Below are positions 1-7,886 of a stretch of 64,000 nucleotides of DNA, in pieces. Position 1 is the stretch's first letter. Every line of letters starts with the position of its first letter. Location: positions 62,001 to 126,000 of the forward strand of contig JAKVKP010000004.1 of assembly GCA_022484805.1 (NCBI GenBank). Reading direction: 5' to 3'. The stretch comes from Streptococcaceae bacterium. GTDB lineage: Bacteria; Bacillota; Bacilli; Lactobacillales; Streptococcaceae. Made by a program: the position numbers and the translations under genes. The notes under the pieces were generated by a model. It saw only the letters and a list, made by a program, of their open reading frames with translations. It ran no database searches and was not told the DNA's origin.

Positions 1-1
1 G

Positions 2-247
2 AAAGCAAATCGTCAAGAATACCTCGTACTTGATGATGAAAATTTTAATATTGACTTATCTATCGATTATTTGGTGGCTGAGCAAACCATTTGTAAAGAA
101 TTATTTTATAATTTTTTTGATAAATTAACTGAAAAGGAAGCAATTTTTTTGAAAAAAATTATCACTGATCCCACCACGCCAAAGGATGCTAAATTTAGAA
201 GGCTGAAGAAAAAATTGATGAAAGATTTATATGCAATCGATGATTAA
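2..247 (+). CDS. C-terminal fragment of an unidentified protein, possibly sigma-factor-like
   Basis: An open frame enters from the left edge and stops at TAA 245-247, leaving 81 residues; the start lies outside the window. The tail contains an LTEKEAIFLKK segment followed by a basic stretch ending in RRLKKKLMKDL. That weakly resembles the region-4 helix-turn-helix end of small sigma-70-like factors, but I see no decisive motif. It is followed by an AT-rich gap of 125 bases before the DUF960 gene on the same strand. The coding call is good; the family is a guess. Confidence 0.55.
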   Translation, partial: KANRQEYLVLDDENFNIDLSIDYLVAEQTICKELFYNFFDKLTEKEAIFLKKIITDPTTPKDAKFRRLKKKLMKDLYAIDD

Positions 248-372
248 TCTAAGCCTAAAGTAATTGCACTATCCTTGATTTTTTACCTTGCCTCCCGTAT
301 CATGTATATACATTTAGATGTTATATTGAAGTAGTAGACTTTAATCAAAAGTAATTACTTAAGGGGAATGAT

Positions 373-708
373 ATGATGACAGAATATTTTGAACGTAATC
401 GTAAACGCTTTGCTTCTTTTGGCATTGTTAATACCTTACCAGGTGAAATCATTGATAGCTTTTGGTTAATGATTGACCGAAATCTAAAGGGGCTGATTCC
501 TTTAAACAGTTTATTACACTTTAAGCTAATCAATCATCAGGGCATGTTGACAATTCATTATGCGAGCCTTGAGAATAATATTGCATTATCAATGGACTTG
601 CCTTTTATTTACGAAGAAGGATGGGCAACAGATGTCTATGCCTATGATAATGGTCATCAAGAAACGATTTTATTACCCGCTGAGTTGCCCGCTGGTGTAA
701 AGCACTAA
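373..708 (+). CDS. DUF960 family protein
   Basis: A 111-residue soluble protein with no signal peptide or membrane helix. The core ASFGIVNTLPGEIIDSFW, then a segment around DRNLKGLIPLN and a C-terminal region ending in ETILLPAELP, match my memory of the DUF960 family of staphylococci and lactic acid bacteria, whose function is unknown. An AAGGGGA ribosome site lies at 361-367. ATG 373 and ATG 376 are adjacent, so the start is uncertain by one codon. The gene stands alone between an unidentified upstream gene and a terminator shared with the convergent mtnN operon. Confidence 0.75.
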   Translation: MMTEYFERNRKRFASFGIVNTLPGEIIDSFWLMIDRNLKGLIPLNSLLHFKLINHQGMLTIHYASLENNIALSMDLPFIYEEGWATDVYAYDNGHQETILLPAELPAGVKH

Positions 709-952
709 AAAAATTAATGCCAACTCGAACTGATTTGACGAAAAAATCAATATGGCTATTAGGCAGCCGCCATCTATTACTCAAGCCTGTTTTAAATACG
801 ACAATTTTAGAAATACTTCTAAATTACGCTTCATGCGAATTGACCGATGTTTCTTGGAAAGATTGGGTAATCCGTAATATTAGAGCGATTTCATTTTAGA
901 ATAAATAAAAGTTGGGTAGAATTGCTTATTAGTTCAATTTATTATAGAACCC
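709..952. other. Spacer with two weak overlapping open frames, no supported gene
   Basis: This stretch between the DUF960 gene and the shared terminator is open in two plus-strand frames. One starts at ATG 717 and runs to 899. The other runs through about 755-880 and reads in part RQPPSITQACFKYDNF. Neither has a ribosome site or a recognisable family, so I do not call a gene. It could be the remains of a decayed gene. Confidence 0.4.
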
Positions 953-990
953 AAAAACGGATAATTGCCAAGGGTAACTATCCGCTTTTT
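953..990. terminator. Bidirectional terminator between the DUF960 gene and mtnN
   Basis: A run of A, a 12-base imperfect stem (CGGATAATTGCC against GGTAACTATCCG, two mismatches) and a run of T. It works on paper for both strands and sits just after the mtnN stop at 1003 on the minus strand. Confidence 0.7.
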
Positions 991-1002
991 AATTAGGAAT
1001 TC

Positions 1003-1695
1003 CTAAATCATCGCTTCTAAGAGCTGGATGACAGTTTTCGCCGAATTGCGACCTGCTTCTAAAATAAAATGATCAAAGCTTTCTGTTGCTTGATGGTCTG
1101 CCGTGTCACTGATTGCACGAACAACCACAAAGGGTTTGCTAAATGCTAAAGCTGTTTGAGCCACACTCGCACCCTCCATCTCAATTGCCAACGCCGATGG
1201 AAAATGAGACAGTATATTTTCAATTTTTTGACTGGAATTGATAAAACTATCGCCCGTCACAATTAACCCTTGATGCAAATTAAGACCACTTTGCTTAATC
1301 TGTTTTCCAAGCTCGCTAACAAAATACTTGCTAGATTCGAAATATAATGGCTGATTGGGTAGTTGACCATATTTATAACCAAATCCTGTAACATCGACAT
1401 CATGATATGCCAATTCTGTTGCAATCACAACATCACCAATTGAGATACCCTTGGCAACAGCCCCAGCAGAGCCTGAATGAATCAAGCCATCCACCTTAAA
1501 ACTGGTGATTAATAGGGTCGCGGCAATACTGCTCATTACCTTACCAATACCAGATTCAACTAAAACCACCTCATGGCGACCAATGACACCTTGATTGAAA
1601 ATAAAGTCACCAACTATACGCTTTTCACCATTAATCAGTGCAGCCGATAGTAATTTAATCTCTTCTGGCATCGCTGCAATAATTCCTATTTTCAT
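1003..1695 (-). CDS. mtnN: 5'-methylthioadenosine/S-adenosylhomocysteine nucleosidase
   Basis: A 230-residue cytoplasmic enzyme of the Pfs/MTAN family. It hydrolyses the N-glycosidic bond of methylthioadenosine and S-adenosylhomocysteine, feeding methionine salvage and the activated methyl cycle. The start MKIGIIAAMPEEIKLL carries the general-acid glutamate near residue 12. SGSAGAV and the substrate-binding AIEMEGA follow, and the catalytic aspartate sits in AISDTAD. Length is normal. GGAGG precedes the ATG. It is the last gene of nudF-small membrane protein-mtnN, separated from the preceding gene by no spacer, so co-transcription is very likely. A terminator follows. Confidence 0.95.
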   Translation of the reverse strand: MKIGIIAAMPEEIKLLSAALINGEKRIVGDFIFNQGVIGRHEVVLVESGIGKVMSSIAATLLITSFKVDGLIHSGSAGAVAKGISIGDVVIATELAYHDVDVTGFGYKYGQLPNQPLYFESSKYFVSELGKQIKQSGLNLHQGLIVTGDSFINSSQKIENILSHFPSALAIEMEGASVAQTALAFSKPFVVVRAISDTADHQATESFDHFILEAGRNSAKTVIQLLEAMI

Positions 1696-1983
1696 TTATA
1701 GCCTCCAAATTGCAAAAATTAAAATTCCTAATAAAAGAATAACAACAAATAGGGCACGATTTAAAAAGTGACGCCTTCCTTTCGATTTGTACTGCTCTAC
1801 TGTTCGATTGGATTTGACTTGCGCTTTTTCACTCTTTTTACGTTCCTTGCGATAATGATTATACATCGCTTTTTCACGTTCAGAATAAGATTTTTCAGAT
1901 TCTTGAATTTGTTGCTCTCGCAATCTTTCCTGCTTTTCCCGTTCCTTACGCAGCGCTTCTCTAGTAACTAATGGTTTTGACAC
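1696..1983 (-). CDS. Small highly charged protein with one C-terminal membrane helix
   Basis: A 95-residue protein of unknown function. Residues 1-70 are extremely rich in Lys, Arg and Glu and probably form a helix or coiled coil; residues 76-92 (ALFVVILLLGILIFAIW) form one membrane segment. That predicts a cytosolic basic domain anchored to the membrane by its C-terminus. It starts with GTG immediately after the nudF stop and ends directly before the mtnN start, so it is translationally tied to both. I recall similar small proteins between these two genes in other Lactobacillales, but I know of no assigned role. Confidence 0.8.
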   Translation of the reverse strand: MSKPLVTREALRKEREKQERLREQQIQESEKSYSEREKAMYNHYRKERKKSEKAQVKSNRTVEQYKSKGRRHFLNRALFVVILLLGILIFAIWRL

Positions 1984-2553
1984 CTACATCTCACCTTTCA
2001 ACCTCTTATTTTCCCAATATAATAGTGCAATCACTGTTTTGGCATCTTCAATTTCACCATTTTTCAATTTAGACTGCGCTTCTTCAAAGGTTAATTCCTG
2101 CTTCACAATCACCTCATCCTCATCTTGTGGTCTCGGATTTGCTTGTTTAACCAAATCCTTAGCAAAGAAAATATGTAATAGCTCATCGGCAAAACCAGGG
2201 GAGGTGTAAACCTCAGAAATCAATTCAATGGATTGCGCAAAATAACCAGTTTCTTCTTCTAACTCTCTCAATGCGGCCTCTTTAAGATGTGCACGCTCAC
2301 CAACTTCTAATTTACCAGCAGGAATTTCAAGTAAAATTTTTTCCATTGGCTTACGATACTGATTAATTAAGATAACCTTATCCTCGGGTGTGATTGCTAA
2401 AATTGCCACCCCACCAGGATGGAAAACCAATTCACGTTTGGCCTGACCTAGACCATTTGGTAATGCTACCTCATCGTGAACAACTTCAATAATTTGCCCT
2501 TTGAAAATTTTTTTACGATTTAAAGTTTTTTCTTCAAAATTTTTTAAATCCAT
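1984..2553 (-). CDS. nudF: ADP-ribose pyrophosphatase (Nudix hydrolase)
   Basis: A 189-residue Nudix hydrolase of the ADP-ribose pyrophosphatase type, expected to cleave ADP-ribose to AMP and ribose 5-phosphate. The Nudix box is clear: GKLEVGE, then LRELEEETGY, with the two extra residues usual in this subfamily. The upstream FHPGGVAILAI strand and the downstream YTSPGFADE also fit. I chose ATG 2553 because GGAG lies six bases before it; an in-frame ATG 12 bases upstream has no ribosome site. It is the first gene of the operon with the small membrane protein and mtnN. Confidence 0.92.
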   Translation of the reverse strand: MDLKNFEEKTLNRKKIFKGQIIEVVHDEVALPNGLGQAKRELVFHPGGVAILAITPEDKVILINQYRKPMEKILLEIPAGKLEVGERAHLKEAALRELEEETGYFAQSIELISEVYTSPGFADELLHIFFAKDLVKQANPRPQDEDEVIVKQELTFEEAQSKLKNGEIEDAKTVIALLYWENKRLKGEM

Positions 2554-2719
2554 CTTATTCTCCATTCTTTAGAACACCGATATTAAAAAAATTGTATCAC
2601 AAATCCAATAAATTAAGGGAAAACTTATAAACTTTAAGAAAAAATAAGTCTTTTGGCTTATTCTTTCTTAAAAAAAAAATGTTATAATTTTTCTATCATC
2701 AGTTGATGGAGGAAATCAT

Positions 2720-3493
2720 ATGTCTAAAAAAAGAAAAATCCCGACAAAAATACTTATCACTTTTCTTATCATGTTTATATTAGGTTGGAGTGACGACATC
2801 ACGCCTGAAATATTTTCAAATCTAGCCACCTGTATTGCACTGAATGCAATTTTTTGGACTTGGTCTTCTTTTAAAGCAACTTGCAAATGGTTTCTGCCTC
2901 TTTCTCTATTAATAGTTGTTTCAGACATCTCAGATTCACTATCTGGTTTTCTAGTAATCGGTCTGATAATCTATTATGCAATCTTTGCTAAGAAAGGACA
3001 TCGCATGAGACAAAAAGCAAAAACGAAAAAAACAAATGCTGAAAAAGAAAGATTATATCACGAAGCAGGTTTAAATGAACAAGATATTAAGGCATTTCGC
3101 AGTACAATGGCTGAGGTTAAGCAGAATATCATGGATTGGGAAAGTAACGTTAAACAAAACGCAACTCTGAAAAAAATCGAAAAAGAAACACAGGGTATTG
3201 TCGCCGCTAAGGCTTTATTCAAGGAAATTGTCGAAGAACCTAAACGTATTACAGAGGTTGATACATTTCTTTACAAACGATTACCAAATATCGTTAACTT
3301 AACTGAAAAGTATCTTAAAATAACAGCACATAAAATTAAGGCCGAATCAACCATCGAAACCTTGAAAAAAAGCGAAGATGTTATTCAAAAAGTATCACTG
3401 CAAATTTCTAATGATTATACCAAATTCGTATCAGATGATTTGGAAGATTTGACGATTGAAGCAGAGGTTGCAAAGGAAAATCTAAAAGATTAA
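2720..3493 (+). CDS. xpaC: XpaC-like membrane protein (5-bromo-4-chloroindolyl phosphate hydrolysis family)
   Basis: A 257-residue protein. Residues 8-95 hold three or four hydrophobic segments, followed by a long, mainly helical charged cytosolic region rich in Lys and Glu. This is the layout of the XpaC family, and the gene is paired with telA as in Bacillus, where xpaC-like and yaaN/yceH-like genes are neighbours. The biochemical activity is not established; the name comes from an indicator-dye phenotype. GGAGG precedes ATG 2720, and TATAAT at 2683-2688 may be the -10 box. Family assignment rests on layout, context and local similarity. Confidence 0.75.
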   Translation: MSKKRKIPTKILITFLIMFILGWSDDITPEIFSNLATCIALNAIFWTWSSFKATCKWFLPLSLLIVVSDISDSLSGFLVIGLIIYYAIFAKKGHRMRQKAKTKKTNAEKERLYHEAGLNEQDIKAFRSTMAEVKQNIMDWESNVKQNATLKKIEKETQGIVAAKALFKEIVEEPKRITEVDTFLYKRLPNIVNLTEKYLKITAHKIKAESTIETLKKSEDVIQKVSLQISNDYTKFVSDDLEDLTIEAEVAKENLKD

Positions 3494-3507
3494 TAATGAA
3501 TCGTTGC

Positions 3508-3580
3508 ATGATTCTCAATTAGAGTTGGTTGATGAATATATTTTCATTTCAAACCATCTTTAGTGAGAATCATGTTTTTT
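3508..3580 (+). terminator. Long hairpin between xpaC and telA, terminator-like
   Basis: A perfect outer stem, ATGATTCTCA with TGAGAATCAT, encloses an imperfect inner stem and is followed by six T. It could end xpaC transcripts or reduce read-through into telA. Confidence 0.6.
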
Positions 3581-3721
3581 CTATACAATTCACGCTTCTA
3601 CTTGTGTTAGCATATTGTTTATTTTACAATGATTTTAGTAGCAATTTTTAAAAATAATTAATTGATAATTTTTTGATAAATATTTAATAATAAACTCGAA
3701 AACTAATGAATGGAGAAAGAT

Positions 3722-4894
3722 ATGTCAAATGAAATTTTAGCTGATTTAATGAAATCAGATATTCCTGTTGAAACAACCACCTTACCTCAAGAGCAGCAAC
3801 AAGAAATTAAGGCGATGCAAGAAACAAACCGTGTCGCCAAAAGCTATGAAACACTGTCTGAAGAAGAATTAGAGCAGGCAAAGATACTGGCAAAGACAAT
3901 TGATGAAACGAACTCTCAAGCAGTTATTCAATATGGCGCCAATGCGCAAAATAAGCTAGCTGAATTTTCTAACGGTATGCTGACTCAAGTCAATTCTCAA
4001 GAAATTGGACCTGTTGGCGATGTTTTAAATGAACTGATGTTTAAGCTTCAAGAAGCAAATCCAGATGAATTAGTGGCGCAAGATAGCAATATCTTCAAAA
4101 AAATATTCGGCAAGGTTAAACAATCCATTTTTGAAATTACGCAAAAATATCAAAAAATTGGTGCCAGTATTGATAAAGTGGCGATTAAACTTAGTCACGA
4201 AAAAGATGAATTATTAAAAAGTAATACAACTTTAGATGGTTTATACAAGCAAAATTTAGATTATTTTAATGCACTCAATGTATTTATTGCTGCCGCCGAT
4301 TTAAAAAAGGATGAATTAGAAACCCAAACAATTCCAGAAGCTTTAGCAAAGGCAAATGAATCAGGCAATCAAATGGATATGCAAATTGTTTCTGATTTAC
4401 GCCAATTTGTTGATCGCCTTGACAAAAGATCTTACGATCTTAAGCTTGCACGTCAAATTACCATTCAGCAGGCTCCTCAAATTCGTTTGATTCAAAATAC
4501 CAATCAAGCTCTGGCTGAAAAAATTCAAACTTCAATTAATACAGCAATTCCTTTATGGAAAAACCAAGTCGCAATTGCCTTGACATTATTAAAACAAAAA
4601 GAGGCCATCACTGCTCAACGTCAGGTGTCAGAAACAACTAATGAATTATTGACCAAAAACAGTGAAATGCTAAAAACTTCTAGTATTGAGGCTGCCCGTG
4701 AAAATGAACGCGGAATAGTCGATATTGAAACACTCCGCAAAACGCAGAATGATTTGGTAGAAACAATTCAAGAAACCTTGCGAATTCAAGAAGAAGGGCG
4801 TACTAATCGACGCAATGCTGAAGTCGAATTAACGCAAATGGAAGAGGAATTAAAACAAAAGCTTCTAGAGGTGAATCAGACTCAAAACAAGTAA
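3722..4894 (+). CDS. telA: TelA/YaaN family toxic anion resistance protein
   Basis: A 390-residue soluble, almost entirely helical protein of the TelA family, associated with tellurite and other stress phenotypes; the molecular role is poorly defined. Typical features are an N-terminal Gln/Glu-rich segment, a central ANPDELVAQ and FGKVKQSIF region, and a long helical C-terminus with many Gln and Glu. I chose ATG 3722 over the in-frame ATG 3710 because GGAGA at 3712-3716 would lie inside the coding region if the earlier start were used. It follows xpaC on the same strand with a hairpin between them. A strong two-way terminator follows. Confidence 0.9.
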   Translation: MSNEILADLMKSDIPVETTTLPQEQQQEIKAMQETNRVAKSYETLSEEELEQAKILAKTIDETNSQAVIQYGANAQNKLAEFSNGMLTQVNSQEIGPVGDVLNELMFKLQEANPDELVAQDSNIFKKIFGKVKQSIFEITQKYQKIGASIDKVAIKLSHEKDELLKSNTTLDGLYKQNLDYFNALNVFIAAADLKKDELETQTIPEALAKANESGNQMDMQIVSDLRQFVDRLDKRSYDLKLARQITIQQAPQIRLIQNTNQALAEKIQTSINTAIPLWKNQVAIALTLLKQKEAITAQRQVSETTNELLTKNSEMLKTSSIEAARENERGIVDIETLRKTQNDLVETIQETLRIQEEGRTNRRNAEVELTQMEEELKQKLLEVNQTQNK

Positions 4895-4913
4895 CAAATG
4901 ACAGATAACAATT

Positions 4914-4957
4914 AAAAACGTCTTAGCTTGACAAAATCTGAAAGCTAAGGCGTTTTT
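4914..4957. terminator. Strong bidirectional terminator between telA and the mae operon
   Basis: AAAAACGTCTTAGCTT pairs with AAGCTAAGGCGTTTTT over 16 base pairs with one G-T pair and a 12-base loop. It serves telA on the plus strand and the maeP-maeE unit on the minus strand. Confidence 0.9.
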
Positions 4958-4960
4958 ATT

Positions 4961-5194
4961 TTATGAATCAAAGATTAATCGACAAATTACCCAATCCGAT
5001 GGTTCGATAAAAAATGTAGAATATACTTCACTAGAAAAATCTAGCTTTTGCTCATCACTTAACCAGCTTTTTAGCAAATAGGTAGAAGAACATTGATATT
5101 TTGCTAATAATTGTTTTAATAAAATCTCTTTTTGTAAATTTCGTTGAATTATCTCGATATTATTAAAATGATTAGCCTCATTTTTTAACCGCAT
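4961..5194 (-). CDS. Possible small protein at the end of the malate operon
   Basis: A 77-residue open frame starting at ATG 5194, which overlaps the last 17 bases of maeE, and stopping only a few bases before the operon terminator. The sequence looks protein-like, with a Leu/Lys-rich helix followed by FIEPSDWVICRLIF, but I recognise no family. The ribosome site is weak (AAGAG), so translation would rely on coupling to maeE. It could also be a fortuitous reading frame in the 3' end of the transcript. Confidence 0.35.
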   Translation of the reverse strand: MRLKNEANHFNNIEIIQRNLQKEILLKQLLAKYQCSSTYLLKSWLSDEQKLDFSSEVYSTFFIEPSDWVICRLIFDS

Positions 5195-6335
5195 CGCGAA
5201 CACTCTTGGCAACCGCCTCTGCCACACCCTCTTGAAATGCACCTGGTATGATATAATCCGGCGTTAACTCATTATCTGGAATAATGCTAGCAACACCACG
5301 CGCTGCTGCTAATTGCATCTCAATAGTAATATCTGTGGCACGAGCATCCAATGCACCTCTAAAAATACCTGGAAAGGCAATCACATTATTGATTTGATTT
5401 GGAAAATCGCTTCTACCTGTTCCAACAATATAGGCACCAGCTGCTTTGGCAACATCTGGCATAATTTCAGGAATTGGATTAGCCATCGCAAAAATAATTG
5501 GTTTATCCGCCATTGTCTGAATCCAAGCTGGATTTAATACGTTCGGTGCAGAAACGCCAATGAAAATATCCGCACCCTTCACAGCATCCTCTAAAGTACC
5601 TTCTAAATGTGATAAGTTAGTTACCTTAGCAATCTCTTGGTGATGTGCTGGTAGCTCTGGATTAGTTGCTGAGATTATACCAATTTTATCAACAACAGTA
5701 ATATTTTTCGCACCTGCATCTAGCAGTAATGAGGTAATTGATAGACCTGCAGCGCCACCACCATTAACTACAATCTGTGCAGTTTCAAGCGGTTTATCAA
5801 TCAATTTCAAACTATTAATGACAGCCGCCAATACAACAATCGCTGTACCATGCTGATCATCATGGAATACTGGAATATCTAGCTCTTCAATCAAGCGACG
5901 TTCAATTTCAAAGCAACGTGGCGCACTAATATCTTCTAAATTAATCCCACCAAATGAGGGAGCAATTGCTTTAACGTGTGCAATAATTTCTTCCACATCT
6001 TGAGTAGCCAAAGAAAGTGGAATTGCATCTACATCAGCAAAGCGTTTGAATAAAGCTGCCTTGCCCTCCATAACAGGAATGGCTGCTTCTGGACCAATAT
6101 TACCAAGACCTAAAACGGCTGAACCATCAGTGACAACAGCAACTAAATTTCGTTTAGTTGTTAATTCATAAACTTTTTCCTTATCATTAGCAATCTCAGT
6201 ACACACGGCTGCTACTCCAGGCGTATAAGCAATTGCTAAATCCTCCATTGTATCAATTCTAACTTTCGGAATGACTTCTAGCTTACCACCTTTTGCTCTA
6301 CTAATTTCAATTGCTTTTGCTTTAACATCTGTCAT
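5178..6335 (-). CDS. maeE: Malic enzyme, NAD(P)-dependent
   Basis: A 385-residue short bacterial malic enzyme that oxidatively decarboxylates L-malate to pyruvate and CO2. Visible signatures are the catalytic tyrosine in AYTPGVA, the [13 protein letters not shown] segment, the metal-binding [10 protein letters not shown] and FHDDQHGTA, and the nucleotide-binding [10 protein letters not shown]. Length fits the NAD-type lactic acid bacterial enzyme. AAGGAG precedes the ATG. It lies 29 bases after maeP on the same strand, so transporter and enzyme form one transcript for growth on malate, opposite maeKR. This is not the malolactic enzyme, which is longer. Confidence 0.93.
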   Translation of the reverse strand: MTDVKAKAIEISRAKGGKLEVIPKVRIDTMEDLAIAYTPGVAAVCTEIANDKEKVYELTTKRNLVAVVTDGSAVLGLGNIGPEAAIPVMEGKAALFKRFADVDAIPLSLATQDVEEIIAHVKAIAPSFGGINLEDISAPRCFEIERRLIEELDIPVFHDDQHGTAIVVLAAVINSLKLIDKPLETAQIVVNGGGAAGLSITSLLLDAGAKNITVVDKIGIISATNPELPAHHQEIAKVTNLSHLEGTLEDAVKGADIFIGVSAPNVLNPAWIQTMADKPIIFAMANPIPEIMPDVAKAAGAYIVGTGRSDFPNQINNVIAFPGIFRGALDARATDITIEMQLAAARGVASIIPDNELTPDYIIPGAFQEGVAEAVAKSVRDAVKK

Positions 6336-6364
6336 TATTAATACTCCTTCTAAATTATAATTAT

Positions 6365-7696
6365 TTAACTAAAAAATAAACGCATAATCGTAACCATCGT
6401 TAAAACTGTCAAAGCACCACCAAGCCGAGTTGCAACTTGGGCAAATGGCATTAAATTCATTCGATTGGCTGTTGAAAGAATCGCAACATCTCCTGTACCA
6501 CCCATGCCACTTTGACATGAGGTGATGATAGCTGCTTCAATCGGATACATATTCAAAAGACCACCAACAAAATAGCCTGTCAAAACAACGGTCAGAACAA
6601 CAGAAATAACCACTACAAAATATTGCCAAGTCAACATACCAACAGCATCTTTCAACGGAATATAAAGTAAGCCTAAACCAACCATCAATGGAAAAGTAAA
6701 GTTAGATGAGATAAATTTATAAAGCTGTTTTGAGCCTTTCGTCACATCTTCAGGTAAAAGATTTAAGTATTTAACAAACGCAGCTACTAAAATCATTAAA
6801 ACAGCGCCAGGAAAACCTGTAATATGCTCTAATAGCTTACCCGTAATAAAAATAGTACAAGCGATTAAAACACCGCCACCCATCAATTGCAAATCAGTCG
6901 GTGATTTATCCTCAGCCATTGCATCCGATAAATCTGTATCGTTAATTTTAACTAGCTCTCCGTTACCACATTTATGCTGCCATCTTTTATTTTGTCCCAT
7001 GCGACTTAAAACGGCTGAACTAATAATTGCAAAAAAATTACCGACAATCGTCGCGGGAATTAACTGACCCACAAGTTGTTCACTGGGCAATCCAGTCAAT
7101 GTACTATATCCCAGTGAGAGAGGTAAAATACCTTCACCAATTCCACCTGCTAAAACTGGTGTTACAATATAAAATAATGTATGTTCAAATCCAAGTCCTA
7201 ATAATGTACCGATTGCTGTACCAATAATCATTGCTAAAATCATACCTGTAAGCATTGGAATAATCATTCTGATTAAGCCTTGAATGAGTATTTTACGGTG
7301 CATACCTAAAATACTGCCACAAACTAAACAGGCGATATAAAAATATAAAAAATTAGCCTGCTTCATCAACATATCGGTAGCGTCTAGAACATTTTGATTA
7401 AAAACATTAAAAAAAACCAAAATTGATGGAATTAATAATGAACAAATTGCAGGACCGCCAAATAACTTTAATCCCGGAATATTCGCACCAAGCGTTCCTA
7501 AGAACCAGCCAAGTGTCAAAATAACAGCAAAGCCACCAATCATTGATACAGGTAATTGTTCCAAATAGCCAGTGACCATTACAATGACACTGACAACTAG
7601 ATAAACTGGTAACGGCAAAGCTCCTACTTTAAAACCCCTTAACTTTGTCCAACTAGCCTGCTCAGTTTTTTCAATTTTCTTTTTTGTAGCTTCCAT
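6365..7696 (-). CDS. maeP: 2-hydroxycarboxylate transporter, probable malate permease
   Basis: A 443-residue polytopic membrane protein of the 2HCT family (CitP/CitS/MleP/MaeP). It has about eleven hydrophobic segments and the two family GGxG signatures, GGIGEGILPLS near residue 185 and SGMGGTGD near residue 400, which form the re-entrant loops that carry the substrate. The family moves citrate or malate with Na+ or H+ or by exchange with lactate. Pairing with malic enzyme and an adjacent CitA/DcuS-type two-component system makes malate the likely substrate. AAAGGAG lies before the ATG. Transcription comes from the divergent control region with a cre site 24 bases upstream. Confidence 0.92.
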   Translation of the reverse strand: MEATKKKIEKTEQASWTKLRGFKVGALPLPVYLVVSVIVMVTGYLEQLPVSMIGGFAVILTLGWFLGTLGANIPGLKLFGGPAICSLLIPSILVFFNVFNQNVLDATDMLMKQANFLYFYIACLVCGSILGMHRKILIQGLIRMIIPMLTGMILAMIIGTAIGTLLGLGFEHTLFYIVTPVLAGGIGEGILPLSLGYSTLTGLPSEQLVGQLIPATIVGNFFAIISSAVLSRMGQNKRWQHKCGNGELVKINDTDLSDAMAEDKSPTDLQLMGGGVLIACTIFITGKLLEHITGFPGAVLMILVAAFVKYLNLLPEDVTKGSKQLYKFISSNFTFPLMVGLGLLYIPLKDAVGMLTWQYFVVVISVVLTVVLTGYFVGGLLNMYPIEAAIITSCQSGMGGTGDVAILSTANRMNLMPFAQVATRLGGALTVLTMVTIMRLFFS

Positions 7697-7719
7697 TTTG
7701 AAACTCCTTTACTTTTTAT

Positions 7720-7734
7720 TTGAAAGCGCTTTCT
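7720..7734. promoter_or_regulatory. Perfect cre-type catabolite repression site upstream of maeP
   Basis: TTGAAAGCGCTTTCT matches the cre consensus WTGNAANCGNWNNCW at every fixed position and has a palindromic core. It lies between the presumed maeP promoter and its start codon, a position suited to CcpA roadblock or repression. Confidence 0.8.
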
Positions 7735-7777
7735 TAATTACAATCTGAGTATAGCGAGTTAATTTTATCTTGTATCT

Positions 7778-7805
7778 TTATTTAATTAATTTAAGTATTA
7801 AATAA
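7778..7805. promoter_or_regulatory. Candidate MaeR-binding repeats in the maeP-maeK control region
   Basis: TTATTTAA at 7778-7785 and its reverse complement TTAAATAA at 7798-7805 lie one on each side of an AT-rich centre, 20 bases apart. The octamer agrees with the TTATT(A/T)AA element I recall for MaeR in Lactobacillus casei. On the maeP side the -10 candidate TATACT has no good -35, as expected of an activated promoter. AT-richness makes chance matches possible. Confidence 0.5.
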
Positions 7806-7886
7806 ATAAAGAAACAGAATTTAAATACTTTTAGCACCTATTATTCGATATAATCATCTTAGAAAAGATGATTTAGGAGAGAATAG

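Noticed and set aside
717-899. A 60-codon open frame after the DUF960 gene
   Set aside because: It has no ribosome site and no family resemblance, and another frame is open across most of the same bases.
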